Source of the DNA: Thermosynechococcaceae cyanobacterium MS004
Lineage (GTDB): Bacteria > Cyanobacteriota > Cyanobacteriia > Thermosynechococcales > Thermosynechococcaceae
Assembly (NCBI GenBank): GCA_022402525.1
Contig: JAKRSB010000139.1
Location: 39,457-103,456, forward strand
Direction of reading: 5' to 3'
DNA length: 64,000 nucleotides
Shown: one piece after another, positions 36,107 to 45,098 of the stretch
Layout of the letters: every line of letters starts with the position of its first letter
Position numbering within the stretch: the first letter of the stretch is position 1
The notes under the pieces: model-generated
The model's database searches: none
The model's input: the letters and a program-made list of their open reading frames with translations, nothing else
What the model was told of the DNA's origin: nothing
Translations under genes and position numbers: made by a program

Positions 36107-38287
36107 ATGATTCGCATCCTACTCGTAGACGATCAGAAAACCATCCGCGAAGCCCTGCGGTTGATGCTCGATTCCTCCCCTGATTTTCAGGTGGTTGGAA
36201 CTGCAAGTGATGGACATACCGCCATCGAACAGGTGGGTTTGCTCCATCCAGATGTGGTACTCATCGACATGGAAATGCCTGGTTTGGATGGGGTTAGCGC
36301 AACGCGGGTCATTAGCCAGCGGCATACAGATGTCAAGGTCTTAGTGCTGAGTATGCACGATGACGATGAATTTATTAGTCAGTCTATGCAGGCGGGTGCG
36401 ATGGGCTACCTGCTCAAAAATACGCCTTCCCAAGAACTTCGCGCCGCCATTCGGTTTGTAAATCGGGGCTATGCCCAAATTGGGCCTGGTCTGTTAGACA
36501 AGATGGTTACTGCTGACGATCGCCCTGTGGCCAATGGGCACCTCAATGGTCATGCTGCTGCGGAGCCGCGCCTGGGCAATGGGTTGGGGAGCAGGTTGGG
36601 GAACGGTCGGCACCAAGCGCTAGATGTGCAGCCCCAGGCTGTGGCTGAAGAGGCGGTGGCCTCTGAGAGCAGCGAGCCTGGGACGCTAATTCCAAGCGCT
36701 CAAAGCGGGTTGCGATCGGAAGAGCGGACGGCTGCATTAGCCTCTCCCCACTATGGGGCAGCACTGAATTCAAGCCGAGAAGAGGTGGCAGAGGAGATCG
36801 AGGCGCAGGAAAATCATGTGCGCAATCGCTGGAAGCGATATCTACTGCTGGGCTTAGCCCTAAATGCATTTTTGTGGATGGCGGCGCTTGCTGCTGTGCG
36901 ATTCAAGCGCCCTGTCTATACCAGCACCTGGACTCTGGATTTGCCAGCATCGCGATCGGATACCTTCTTAGAAGTGCCAGGGGTGGGCCGTGCTGCAGAA
37001 ACCAATGTTTCGCCCTACAGCAACATTATGGTGGCCGATCCGCGCGCGAACTATAAAGATCTCATCAATACCTCGGAGGTGCTGAGGGCGGCGGCCGGTA
37101 TTGCCAAGGTGCCCACCAATGAGTTTATGGCACCCAGGGTTGAGGTGGTTCCCAACACCACGCTGATTAAGCTCTCCGCCAATGGCAAAAGTCCTCGTGA
37201 TGCTTATCAAAAGGCGATCGCCGTCCAGACCGCTTTTAACCAAAAAGTAGATGCCCTGCGCCAGCAAGAGCTTGTGCAGCAAAATAAGACTTTAAAAGTG
37301 GCCCTAGATGCTTCCTCTGATCGGCTCAAGCAGGCCCAGCAGCGGCTGTCGAGCTATAAAGTGCAGTCCGGCCTAGATTCCGGCGACCAGCTTCGGGATT
37401 TATCGGTCAATATTGAGGCGCTCCGGCGGCAGCGGGCAGAGACGGCGGGTCAGGCGGAAGACTCCGCCAAGCAGCTCAGCCAGCTCTCTGCTTCTCTGGG
37501 GCTTTCGCCCCAGCAGGCTGGAGACGCCTTCGTTCTGCAGTCAGACGCCATTTTTCAGCAGTACCTGTTGGGCTACAGCAAAACCAGCGCAGACCTGACC
37601 ACCCTAGAGTCGGCTTATTCGAGTGACCACCCAACGACCGTGGATAAAGCCGAAGAAAAAGCCGCAGCCCGCGCCCAGCTCTTTAAGCGAGGAGAGCAAC
37701 TGCTGGGCCATCCCATGAGTGAGGCAACGCTTCAGCAAATCAACGTCAGCAACGGCATTAGCTCAGACACCCAGCGCAGCAACCTGTTCCAGCAGCTCAT
37801 TACCCTGAAGGGCAAGGAAGCCGGAGCGAGGGGGCAAATGAATGCACTGGACAGCCAAATCCGTCAGCTTGAAGCCCAAATGACCACGATGTCTAAGAAA
37901 AAGTCTATCTTGGTCAACTTAGAGCGCGATGTGCAAATTGCGGAGGCCATTTTTACGTCCACCTTAGGGAAGCTAGACCTCACCAAGTCCAGCTATTCCG
38001 TGGCCTATCCAGAAGTTTTATTGCGCACCCGACCCAGTATCCCCAGGTTGCCCAGCTCTCCCAGGGTGGTTCCCATTCTGCTGGGCACGTTCTTGAGTTC
38101 GGTGCTGGTGTCTGCGGGGCTGGCTGCGCTCTGGCTGCGCGATCGCCGAATTCAGCGGCAGCGTCTAGAAAAAGCGATGCTTGCTCTGGATACTTTTCCT
38201 GCACTACCCAGCGCCCAGCAGGCTGACCCCCGGCTTCGGCTGAGTGGCGATCGCCGGATGCTGCAGCCCTTGTCTGGTCAAGAATAG
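36107..38287 (+). CDS. Receiver domain fused to a Wzz/GumC-type polysaccharide co-polymerase
   Basis: About 726 residues in one uninterrupted frame. Residues 1-125 are a complete NarL-type receiver: acidic pair D8/D9, phosphoacceptor D54 (VVLIDMEMPG), S82 and K104. A low-complexity linker runs to about 235. Transmembrane helix one is at about 245-263 (YLLLGLALNAFLWMAALAAV). Then comes a periplasmic Wzz-like domain with long coiled coils (about 375-645). Helix two (about 655-677) is preceded by the Pro-rich segment usual in co-polymerases, then a short cytoplasmic tail. There is no LuxR-type helix-turn-helix and no Walker motif, so it is neither a transcription factor nor a tyrosine autokinase. 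I chose ATG at 36107 with GAAAGAG upstream (TTG at 36101 in frame). It lies between a glycosyltransferase and a Wzy polymerase. Confidence 0.88.
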   Translation: MIRILLVDDQKTIREALRLMLDSSPDFQVVGTASDGHTAIEQVGLLHPDVVLIDMEMPGLDGVSATRVISQRHTDVKVLVLSMHDDDEFISQSMQAGAMGYLLKNTPSQELRAAIRFVNRGYAQIGPGLLDKMVTADDRPVANGHLNGHAAAEPRLGNGLGSRLGNGRHQALDVQPQAVAEEAVASESSEPGTLIPSAQSGLRSEERTAALASPHYGAALNSSREEVAEEIEAQENHVRNRWKRYLLLGLALNAFLWMAALAAVRFKRPVYTSTWTLDLPASRSDTFLEVPGVGRAAETNVSPYSNIMVADPRANYKDLINTSEVLRAAAGIAKVPTNEFMAPRVEVVPNTTLIKLSANGKSPRDAYQKAIAVQTAFNQKVDALRQQELVQQNKTLKVALDASSDRLKQAQQRLSSYKVQSGLDSGDQLRDLSVNIEALRRQRAETAGQAEDSAKQLSQLSASLGLSPQQAGDAFVLQSDAIFQQYLLGYSKTSADLTTLESAYSSDHPTTVDKAEEKAAARAQLFKRGEQLLGHPMSEATLQQINVSNGISSDTQRSNLFQQLITLKGKEAGARGQMNALDSQIRQLEAQMTTMSKKKSILVNLERDVQIAEAIFTSTLGKLDLTKSSYSVAYPEVLLRTRPSIPRLPSSPRVVPILLGTFLSSVLVSAGLAALWLRDRRIQRQRLEKAMLALDTFPALPSAQQADPRLRLSGDRRMLQPLSGQE

Positions 38288-38307
38288 GTTGAGGCTTACT
38301 GAGGTTT

Positions 38308-39594
38308 ATGAAACCCATCAACCTACCCGAAAAAGTAATCTGGTACTACATCATTGGTATTTACGGAATCTACTACATTGGGGGACTGTACTTGTTTGCG
38401 CCATTGCTGGCGGTCTGTCTCTCTCTATATCTCGTTAAGCAGTGGTGGAACGAAACGGACGATACCCCAGAGTCAGAGAAAATCCGCCTCTCAGCCCCTG
38501 CCTATGTTTGGCTGATTACCATGGGGCTTGTGGCGATAGTTGCCATTATTGGGGGCATGGACTTTGACCTGGGGCCTTTTAAGATTATCAGCACCCTGGT
38601 CAATCGATGGTTTAGAACCTGGTCTTTGCTGGCGCTTTTCCCGCTCATCGGACATCTCAATATCCGGCCCCAGCTCATTTACCGAGCAGTCTGTATCTTT
38701 TGTATTCAGAGCCTTGTTCTGGTGCCGCTCTTCTATCTTTTAGCCCATGTATTTGATACCCATACATACTCCTTTATTTCTCCCCTGGCAAGGTTTGGCG
38801 GGGGCACAATTTTCTATGATGTCAAAATTTTTGGCAGTCTCTTAGACGTGGGTGAAAAAAGACTGCAGATGATTGCTCCTTGGCCGCCCGCATTAGGATT
38901 AATTGGCAATATCTTTTTTTGCCTGTGTCTGCACGAACCCAACAAAAAAATCCGAATTCTAGGCATGGCTGGTGCAGCTGCCCTAACCCTCGGCTCCGTT
39001 TCTAGAGCAGCCATTATTACACTGCCCGTCGTGCCCATCTTCACCTGGGTGCTTGTCAACTTTGCCAACCCCTGGCTCCAAATTGGCTTAGGTAGTGTTG
39101 CTGCTGGAGGCGCAATTTTTTCTGCCGATATTAAGGACGCCTTTGATAGCTTTGCTCTGCAAGTCCGGGAATATCGCAGCGGCTCGACCAGAGCACGAGA
39201 CGCCATTCAACAACTCGCCCTCAATGCCTGGAGAGATGACGCCCCCATTTGGGGTCATGGAACCTTTTCAGAAAATGGCCCGGTTTCTGTCGGCTCTCGC
39301 GGAATTGGGTCGCACCATACTTGGTATGGAATCCTTTATGCCCACGGACTTGTTGGGACAGTGCCTCTCGCTATTGCGTTTGCCTGGAGCTTGATGGATC
39401 TTCTGCTGAAGTTAAAAAATCATCCTAGCGCCAGCGCGGGGTTTTCTGTCTTGCTGACACTCCTGATATTTTCTGTCGTAGACAATATTGACGGACTGGC
39501 CTATCTTTACTGGCCTGGACTGGTTGTCCTAGGCATTGCATTTAAGGGAAAAGAGTCTCTTGAAGTCGTTAAGAGAGGCGTTTCCTATGTCTAG
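38308..39594 (+). CDS. Wzy-type O-antigen/exopolysaccharide polymerase
   Basis: 428 residues with about 11 membrane helices. The large periplasmic loop carries the Wzy_C-type segment (YRSGSTRARDAIQQLAL, GHGTFSENGP, GSHHTWYGILYAHGLVG). It joins lipid-linked repeat units into polymer in the periplasm. The start lies 20 bases after the co-polymerase, the protein that sets polymer length, so the two are almost certainly co-expressed. Confidence 0.88.
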   Translation: MKPINLPEKVIWYYIIGIYGIYYIGGLYLFAPLLAVCLSLYLVKQWWNETDDTPESEKIRLSAPAYVWLITMGLVAIVAIIGGMDFDLGPFKIISTLVNRWFRTWSLLALFPLIGHLNIRPQLIYRAVCIFCIQSLVLVPLFYLLAHVFDTHTYSFISPLARFGGGTIFYDVKIFGSLLDVGEKRLQMIAPWPPALGLIGNIFFCLCLHEPNKKIRILGMAGAAALTLGSVSRAAIITLPVVPIFTWVLVNFANPWLQIGLGSVAAGGAIFSADIKDAFDSFALQVREYRSGSTRARDAIQQLALNAWRDDAPIWGHGTFSENGPVSVGSRGIGSHHTWYGILYAHGLVGTVPLAIAFAWSLMDLLLKLKNHPSASAGFSVLLTLLIFSVVDNIDGLAYLYWPGLVVLGIAFKGKESLEVVKRGVSYV

Positions 39595-39746
39595 ACCGCT
39601 CTCTAAGGCGGATGCCTGCGCTGGGATCGCAGCAATCTGGGTTCATCTAGATATTGGATGGATGGCGTGAAAGAGCCGCTCGCCAACGAGCTGCGAAATG
39701 ACCTGGACACAACATTACATTGAGCGAAATCATTCCTGCGATCGCC

Positions 39747-40712
39747 ATGCCAACAGTATCGATTGTCATCCCTGCCTACAACGCGATGAAGTACTTGCCA
39801 GAAACAGTGGCAAGTGTCATGGGCCAGACCTACCGAGATTTTGAGATTGTTTTAGTCAATGATGGCAGCTCAGATCACATTAAAGAATGGGTCGCTGCCC
39901 AAGACATTCCGCAGCTCAGGCTCATTTCTCAAGAAAATCGTGGGCTGTCCGGTGCGCGCAATACGGGTATTAAACATGCCCTGGGCCGATACGTGGCGCT
40001 GCTTGATGCAGATGACTTGTGGGAGCCTACCAAGCTTGAAAAACAGGTGCAGGTTTTAGAGGCTCACCCAGATGTGGGGCTCGTCTACACCTGGACTGCG
40101 CTCATTGATGAACAGGGCGCATTGACAGGGCGCTACTATCGGCGGCATGAAGAGGGAAACGTCTGGTCAACGCTGGTGGAATTTAACGTGGTGGGCTGCG
40201 GTAGCGTGCCGCTCCTTCGCAAATCTTGCCTGGAGGAGTCGGGGGAATTTGATGAAAACCTTAAGTCCTTTGTGGAAGACTGGGATCTATGGTTACGCAT
40301 GGCGCGCCGCCATCTGTTTAAGGTGGTCAAAGAGCCGCTGGTGTACTATCGTCAAAGACCAGATAGTGCCTCAAAGAATTGGGCCGCGATGGAGCAAAGC
40401 TATAACCTTGTGCTCCAAAAGAACTTTGGCAGTCATGCCCCAGAGCTTGCTCAATTTAAGCCCCGATGTGAAGGGTTTATTTACCTTAACTTGGCCTGGA
40501 TGGCGCTTCAGGGTGCAGGCGCAGATCAAGGTGCTGCGATGCAGTATCAGCGCAGAGCTGTTCGGGCTTTTCCTCAGATTGTGCTGCGCTTAGAATTTTG
40601 GCGCTTTTGCTTAGCCAGCACTGTATCCGGCGTACTCGGCAAAAGCGGATATCGCAATGGCCGCTTGCTGTTTAGTCTGCTTAGAAATCGCCTCAGCTTA
40701 AAGCGGAGTTGA
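39747..40712 (+). CDS. Glycosyltransferase family 2
   Basis: About 321 residues. GT-A fold with VSIVIPAYNAMKYLPETVAS, VLVNDGSSD and the metal-binding ALLDADDLWEPTKLEKQ; SFVEDWDLWLRMARRH supplies the catalytic base region. It is strongly similar along its length to the protein encoded at 48594-49583, so the two are paralogues. I chose the ATG at 39747; a TTG at 39720 is the alternative. No membrane helix. Confidence 0.88.
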   Translation: MPTVSIVIPAYNAMKYLPETVASVMGQTYRDFEIVLVNDGSSDHIKEWVAAQDIPQLRLISQENRGLSGARNTGIKHALGRYVALLDADDLWEPTKLEKQVQVLEAHPDVGLVYTWTALIDEQGALTGRYYRRHEEGNVWSTLVEFNVVGCGSVPLLRKSCLEESGEFDENLKSFVEDWDLWLRMARRHLFKVVKEPLVYYRQRPDSASKNWAAMEQSYNLVLQKNFGSHAPELAQFKPRCEGFIYLNLAWMALQGAGADQGAAMQYQRRAVRAFPQIVLRLEFWRFCLASTVSGVLGKSGYRNGRLLFSLLRNRLSLKRS

Positions 40713-40881
40713 GAGGTTCATAGCGCGATGGGTGTTCTGGAGCGGCTTCCATTACCTCTATTGGCCTTCTTCTGGCTTGATTTATGGCCTGATCTATGGC
40801 CTGATCCTGTTTTTACATGAGATGGCTTTGGCTGCAAATTATCTTCCATCGCAGATTATCCATTTCAGATTTTCCATTTCA

Positions 40882-41035
40882 ACGTGAGTTCGATGATGCA
40901 CTTGAAGCCCCTTCCCCAAAACCCCTCTCCCAAAGGCAAGGGGCTTACGAATCTTGATTTTTAATTGCCCCTTCTCCTCCCTAGGGAAAGCAGGATGGGA
41001 GGATGAGGGGCGGTTGTTGCTTGTCGAACTCACGT
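40882..41035 (+). mobile_element. MITE-like element, copy 1, with target-site duplication
   Basis: 154 bases bounded by perfect 12-base terminal inverted repeats ACGTGAGTTCGA and TCGAACTCACGT. Both ends are flanked directly by the 7-mer CATTTCA (40875-40881 and 41036-41042). It has no coding capacity. The interior contains GC-rich inverted segments (AAGCCCCTT/AAGGGGCTT; GCCCCT/AGGGGC). A second copy in opposite orientation is at 53882-54033. The rest of gap 40713-41073 shows only short repeats (CCTGATCTATGG; CATTTCAGATT). Confidence 0.85.
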
Positions 41036-41073
41036 CATTTCAGATTGAACGTTGCTATCTCCTTTAATGCTTT

Positions 41074-41925
41074 ATGAAACTACAAATTAAAATTCCTAAA
41101 GATGATTCCCGTAGCGTAGCGCAGATTACTGAGCACTACCTACTGGAAAAGCGGCTTGCAGCAACCCTGAGAGACTCTCAAAAAGAGCAGCGTAAAGCCC
41201 TGTATTCTGAGCTTTATGATGAGCTGTTTCAAAAGATTCCCCATCATCCCCAAACGGCTCGGAAGGTAGATGCGGAAGCAACTTGGGCAGAAGTGAACCG
41301 CAAGATGAATTTGGTCAAGCCTTACCTCAAAAGCGAGACTGTTTTTCTAGAAATTGGCCCTGGAGACTGTCAGTTTTCCTTTGCGGTGGCCCAGTCTGTC
41401 CAAAAGGTTTTTGCCGTAGATGTTTCTCAAGAAATCACGAAGCAGACAACCCCTCCGGCCAATTTTGAGCTGATTATTTCAGATGGGTGCAGTATTCCTA
41501 TTCCAGATCAGTCCGTCTCTGTAATTTATAGCAATCAATTGATGGAGCATCTCCATCCCGATGATTCCTTGGCGCAGCTTAAGGAGATTTATCGGGTACT
41601 GCAGCCCGGTGGCCACTACATTTGCGTCACGCCAAATCGATTGGCAGGCCCCCACGATGTCTCCAAATACTTTGACCCGATCGCAACCGGATTTCACCTC
41701 AAAGAGTATACGCATCAAGAGCTGTACGCGCTTTTTCTGAGGGTTGGCTTTAGTAAGGTATTCACCTATATGGGTGGGAAGGGCGTCTATTACCGATTTT
41801 CGCACCAGCTGACAATGCTCTGTGAATTCTTGCTTGAAGGGCTGCCGTTTCAGGTGAGACACAGGGTTGCCAACTTTTTGCCCATTCGTGCAGTTTTGGG
41901 CGTGATTTTGGTGGCGCAAAAGTAG
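41074..41925 (+). CDS. SAM-dependent methyltransferase (class I)
   Basis: 283 residues. The Rossmann-type methyltransferase core has FLEIGPGDCQFS (SAM-binding loop, about residue 91), then SNQLMEHLHPDDSL and VLQPGGHYICVTPN. An N-terminal helical extension (1-85) carries acidic and basic residues. Sequence context (end of the exopolysaccharide block) suggests modification of a sugar or glycolipid; the substrate is not known. It starts 31 bases after the MITE duplication. Confidence 0.85.
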   Translation: MKLQIKIPKDDSRSVAQITEHYLLEKRLAATLRDSQKEQRKALYSELYDELFQKIPHHPQTARKVDAEATWAEVNRKMNLVKPYLKSETVFLEIGPGDCQFSFAVAQSVQKVFAVDVSQEITKQTTPPANFELIISDGCSIPIPDQSVSVIYSNQLMEHLHPDDSLAQLKEIYRVLQPGGHYICVTPNRLAGPHDVSKYFDPIATGFHLKEYTHQELYALFLRVGFSKVFTYMGGKGVYYRFSHQLTMLCEFLLEGLPFQVRHRVANFLPIRAVLGVILVAQK

Positions 41926-41983
41926 CTTGACTTCCAACGCTGGCTGACAAAACTTTTTTCTTGGTGGTTGAAACCGCAGCTAC

Positions 41984-42060
41984 AAGAACGAAATCCATCT
42001 TCGCAGATTGCTGAAACCCTTGATGTATTTAGTCTGCATAGGCAGACTTTGTTCTTGTCG
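41984..42060. repeat. Palindromic interspersed repeat
   Basis: ACAAGAAC (41984-41991) and GTTCTTGT (42053-42060) are perfect outer arms. Inside is AGTCTGC-ATAG-GCAGACT (42033-42050). Together with the adjacent GAAACCGCAGCTACAAGAAC, this resembles a widespread cyanobacterial interspersed repeat, recalled from other genomes and not checked. It lies between the methyltransferase and the two-component genes. Confidence 0.5.
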
Positions 42061-42187
42061 ATGTGCTGGCGTAGCCTGTCTGTAGGACTGATACATTGGC
42101 TGGCTCCATTCACTTCACAATGGTTCCAGCGCTTTTGTTAGCCAATCAGGGTTCTAGGGTTAATCTTCTGGGGTTAAGCTTCTGGGG

Positions 42188-42868
42188 TTAAGCATAGTCT
42201 CGTAATACATAGCCTACGCCCCGAATGGTATGAACCAGACGGAGGGGGTAATGGGCTTCTAGCTTTATCCGTAGGGCGCGAATATACACTTCAATAATGT
42301 TAGATTCCCCCATGAAGTCGTATCCCCAGACTTTTTCAAGGATTTGATCGCGGGTAAACACTTGCTTGGGGTGACTCAAGAGTAGTTCTAATAGATCAAA
42401 TTCTTTCACCGTTAACGAAACCCGTTGATCTGCTAAATGGACTTCACGGGTCAGGCGATTTAAGGTGAGCCTATCAAATTCAAGAAGATTGGGTGCTTCA
42501 GGATTGACTCTTCGTAGGTGAGCACGCACTCTAGCCAAAAGTTCTTCCATACTGAAGGGTTTGGTTAAGTAGTCGTCGGCTCCGGCATCTAAGCCAACCA
42601 CGCGATCGCTCACTTCGTCCTTGGCGGTCAGCATAATAATGGGTGAGAGCATTCCAGTGGCGCGGAGTCGGCGACATAAATCAACCCCAGACATCCCAGG
42701 GAGCATCCAATCTAAGATCAAAAGGTCGGGTTGAGCCGTTCGAGCAGCGGCCAGCCCATCTAGGCCATTGTCTGCAACCGTCACGCAGTAGCCATCCAGG
42801 GTGAGGTCGCTTTCGATAAAGTGAGCCAGTTTGGGGTCGTCTTCAACGATCAGAATATGAGCGGTCAT
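42188..42868 (-). CDS. OmpR-family response regulator
   Basis: 226 residues. The receiver (1-120) has E9/D10/D11, phosphoacceptor D53 (LILDWMLPG) and the K of YLTKPFS. The winged-helix output domain (about 130-226) contains LTVKEFDLLELLLSH, VWGYDF and VHTIRGVGYVL. The ATG at 42868 overlaps the stop of the upstream kinase gene (ATGA), so the two are translationally coupled. The likely targets are the divergent redox genes or its own operon; this is an inference from position. Confidence 0.92.
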   Translation of the reverse strand: MTAHILIVEDDPKLAHFIESDLTLDGYCVTVADNGLDGLAAARTAQPDLLILDWMLPGMSGVDLCRRLRATGMLSPIIMLTAKDEVSDRVVGLDAGADDYLTKPFSMEELLARVRAHLRRVNPEAPNLLEFDRLTLNRLTREVHLADQRVSLTVKEFDLLELLLSHPKQVFTRDQILEKVWGYDFMGESNIIEVYIRALRIKLEAHYPLRLVHTIRGVGYVLRDYA

Positions 42869-44286
42869 GGCTGCTTTGTCCATAGGGGTAATGCGATGGT
42901 GAATACGCTGCCTTCATCGGGCTGAGAGCGTAGGGTAATGCGACCATTCATCCCTTCAACTAAGCTTTTAACGATCGCCAGCCCTAGCCCCGTTCCTTCG
43001 GTGGCGCGATTTCTAGCTTCATCAACGCGGTAGAAACGCTCAAAAATCCGCTTTTGGTGCTGAAATGGTATTCCAATTCCCTGATCGCGCACCTGAATTG
43101 TAGCCTGCTGCCCCTGCACTTCTAGGGTTAGCTCAATGGGCTGAGGGGCTTCGGAATACTTGACGGCGTTATCAATTAAGTTAATCAAGACTTGCTCTAG
43201 GCGGTCATGATCTGCCAGGGCAATGATATCTTCAGTCGTTGCGAGGACAGATATTTTGCGCTGACTCACCTTTTCGCTCATCTGGGCGATTTCCGGCACA
43301 AAGGTATTGAGAAAGACGGGTTCTAGGCGAAAGTGGAGCTGACCGCTATCGGCCCTGGCTAAATCCAGCAGTTCTTGAAGCATACGGGCGGTGCGTTCCG
43401 CTTCGCCAACGGTGGTTTCGAGCGCTTCTTGCTGGTGGGCGCTAAAGTTATGGCTGTGGCGCAAAAGGCTTTGCAGGTAGCCAATAATGACGGTCAATGG
43501 CGTGCGTAGCTCGTGGGAGACATTGCCCACAAACTGCCGCTGTTGCTCCCAAGACCCGGAAAGGCGCGTCAACATTTCGTTAAAGGCGGTGGCTAACCCT
43601 AAAATTTCATCGGGGGCTTGGTTTAACTCTAGTTTGGCGGCACTCAGATCATCGGCAGAAATAGCTCCGGCGACTTGGCTCATGTGGGCAAGGGGCTGGA
43701 GCGCACGGTGAATGCGATGGGCGATCGCCCCCACCAGCACAGCGATCGCAAAAGCACTGACCCCCAACAGTCCCCATAGCCCCGCATTGAGCTGACGCTG
43801 GTCTTCAGTAATATCTTGGGATAGATAAATCTTGGCAATGGGTTTCCCGTTGAGGGAAACTGGATTGGCACACAGCACCACATAGCGAGTGCCAAATTGA
43901 AATATCTTGGGGACCGGGGGCACTTCAACTAAAGCCAGAGATCGCGCCATTGTCTCTGGCGAGTCATCCAGCGTGGCAGATTTTGCCAAAACCTTGCCGT
44001 TGGGATCTTTCGCCCAGACTAAAAGCCCTGGTGCTGCAACCTTAGCAATGGTTTGATCGAGACCATTGTTGCCTTCCCCCATTTCGCTATATAGCTCTAG
44101 ATACTCAGGAAAGCGTGCCGCAATAAACTCTAGGTTTTGCTTATGGGCTGAAATTAAAATGTTCTCCATCCGCCAGCCCGACCACAGGGCAAGGCTGCAT
44201 AGCCCTACCACCGATAGGGCAACCACCTCCAGCGTTAGTCGGAACTGGAGAGAGGTTGTGGACAGTTTTGGAAGGATACGACGCAT
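42865..44286 (-). CDS. Membrane sensor histidine kinase
   Basis: 473 residues. Two membrane helices (about 18-37 and 169-190) enclose a periplasmic sensor domain of about 130 residues. HAMP domain about 191-243. Dimerisation domain with H258 (NVSHELRTPLTVIIGYLQS). ATPase domain with N (NLIDNAVKYS), G1 (DQGIGIP), F (FERFYR) and G2 (GTGLGLAIVKS) boxes, all intact. The periplasmic domain has one cysteine (FGTRYVVLCANPV) near residue 139. It starts 9 bases after the cupin gene, forming an operon cupin-kinase-regulator. The signal is unknown. Confidence 0.92.
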   Translation of the reverse strand: MRRILPKLSTTSLQFRLTLEVVALSVVGLCSLALWSGWRMENILISAHKQNLEFIAARFPEYLELYSEMGEGNNGLDQTIAKVAAPGLLVWAKDPNGKVLAKSATLDDSPETMARSLALVEVPPVPKIFQFGTRYVVLCANPVSLNGKPIAKIYLSQDITEDQRQLNAGLWGLLGVSAFAIAVLVGAIAHRIHRALQPLAHMSQVAGAISADDLSAAKLELNQAPDEILGLATAFNEMLTRLSGSWEQQRQFVGNVSHELRTPLTVIIGYLQSLLRHSHNFSAHQQEALETTVGEAERTARMLQELLDLARADSGQLHFRLEPVFLNTFVPEIAQMSEKVSQRKISVLATTEDIIALADHDRLEQVLINLIDNAVKYSEAPQPIELTLEVQGQQATIQVRDQGIGIPFQHQKRIFERFYRVDEARNRATEGTGLGLAIVKSLVEGMNGRITLRSQPDEGSVFTIALPLWTKQP

Positions 44287-44295
44287 AGACTGGAT

Positions 44296-44922
44296 CTAAA
44301 AAATATGGGCGGTGCCCTGTACTGGATCAAACTGAAACCGTTGGCTGTAGTTAGTTTCGCCGTAGAGGTTAAAGCTAATAGTTGGCTCATCAGAGAGTGC
44401 TTCAATGTGATGGATGGCATCCGGCATGAGGCACAGGATATCGCCAGGAGAAAGAATGCGATCGCCTACCTGTTCAATGCGATCAGTCTCAATGTGATCA
44501 GATGTATCCGTCGTCGCAGAGCGTTGCCAAAAGGTATTTTTTTCCTGGCCGCTCAGGAGCGCCACAACCCCCCATGTCGCGTGATTATGAATCGGAGAAA
44601 CAGTTCCTGGTGTCCAGACCACGGTTTGTACCGTAATGGGGTAATCGGGCTCATCGTAGAGCATGAGTACCGACCAGCCCGTATCAGGATCGGGGGGTAA
44701 ATAATTGTCCAAGAGCCAGGTCGAGCTATTGAGTAAACGGCGCACCAAGGGACAAATCAACGTTAATCGGCGCTGGTCATCTGCTTCCTGCGCAAGAATA
44801 TCTTCGAGGTCGGTCAAAAAACGATACAGGCGGTAGGGCTGGGTCAGCGCCACTTCTTGATGGCTGAGCGCCCAAGTCGCACATTGCCCATCTTTGCCCA
44901 CCCAAAGGTCTTGGTTCGTCAT
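44296..44922 (-). CDS. Cupin, thiol-dioxygenase-like metalloprotein
   Basis: 208 residues. The cupin metal site is visible: SPIHNHATWGVVALLSGQE (two histidines) and a later histidine in DAIHHIEAL. The layout resembles the cysteine-dioxygenase-like family of double-stranded beta-helix enzymes, which oxidise small thiols with Fe(II) and O2. The substrate here is not known. It is the first gene of an operon with the histidine kinase (9 bases downstream) and the response regulator, and faces away from the thioredoxin genes across a 356-base spacer. Confidence 0.8.
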   Translation of the reverse strand: MTNQDLWVGKDGQCATWALSHQEVALTQPYRLYRFLTDLEDILAQEADDQRRLTLICPLVRRLLNSSTWLLDNYLPPDPDTGWSVLMLYDEPDYPITVQTVVWTPGTVSPIHNHATWGVVALLSGQEKNTFWQRSATTDTSDHIETDRIEQVGDRILSPGDILCLMPDAIHHIEALSDEPTISFNLYGETNYSQRFQFDPVQGTAHIF

Positions 44923-45098
44923 GTTTGATACTCCTGCACGTCAGCAACTCCAACATTCCTGGTCGTTGAATTCGCCATCTCTTAGCGTAAGCGACGGTTC
45001 GCTGCCAGGAGTGATGAAAGCCTAAAGCACAGATGAATTTTTGCTGAAGTCACCATACTCACCCCTGTAGTACAAGGCGCAAGGGCTAAAGACCGACC

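Noticed and set aside
36101..38287. The receiver/co-polymerase joining seen as two genes merged by a sequencing error
   Set aside because: The frame is open through the whole linker, which has normal codon use, and no stop, start or ribosome site lies at the junction. It remains listed as a refutation route.
41926..42187. Degenerate transposase between the methyltransferase and response regulator
   Set aside because: Translation in all frames gave no transposase pattern; the palindromic structure explains the sequence better.
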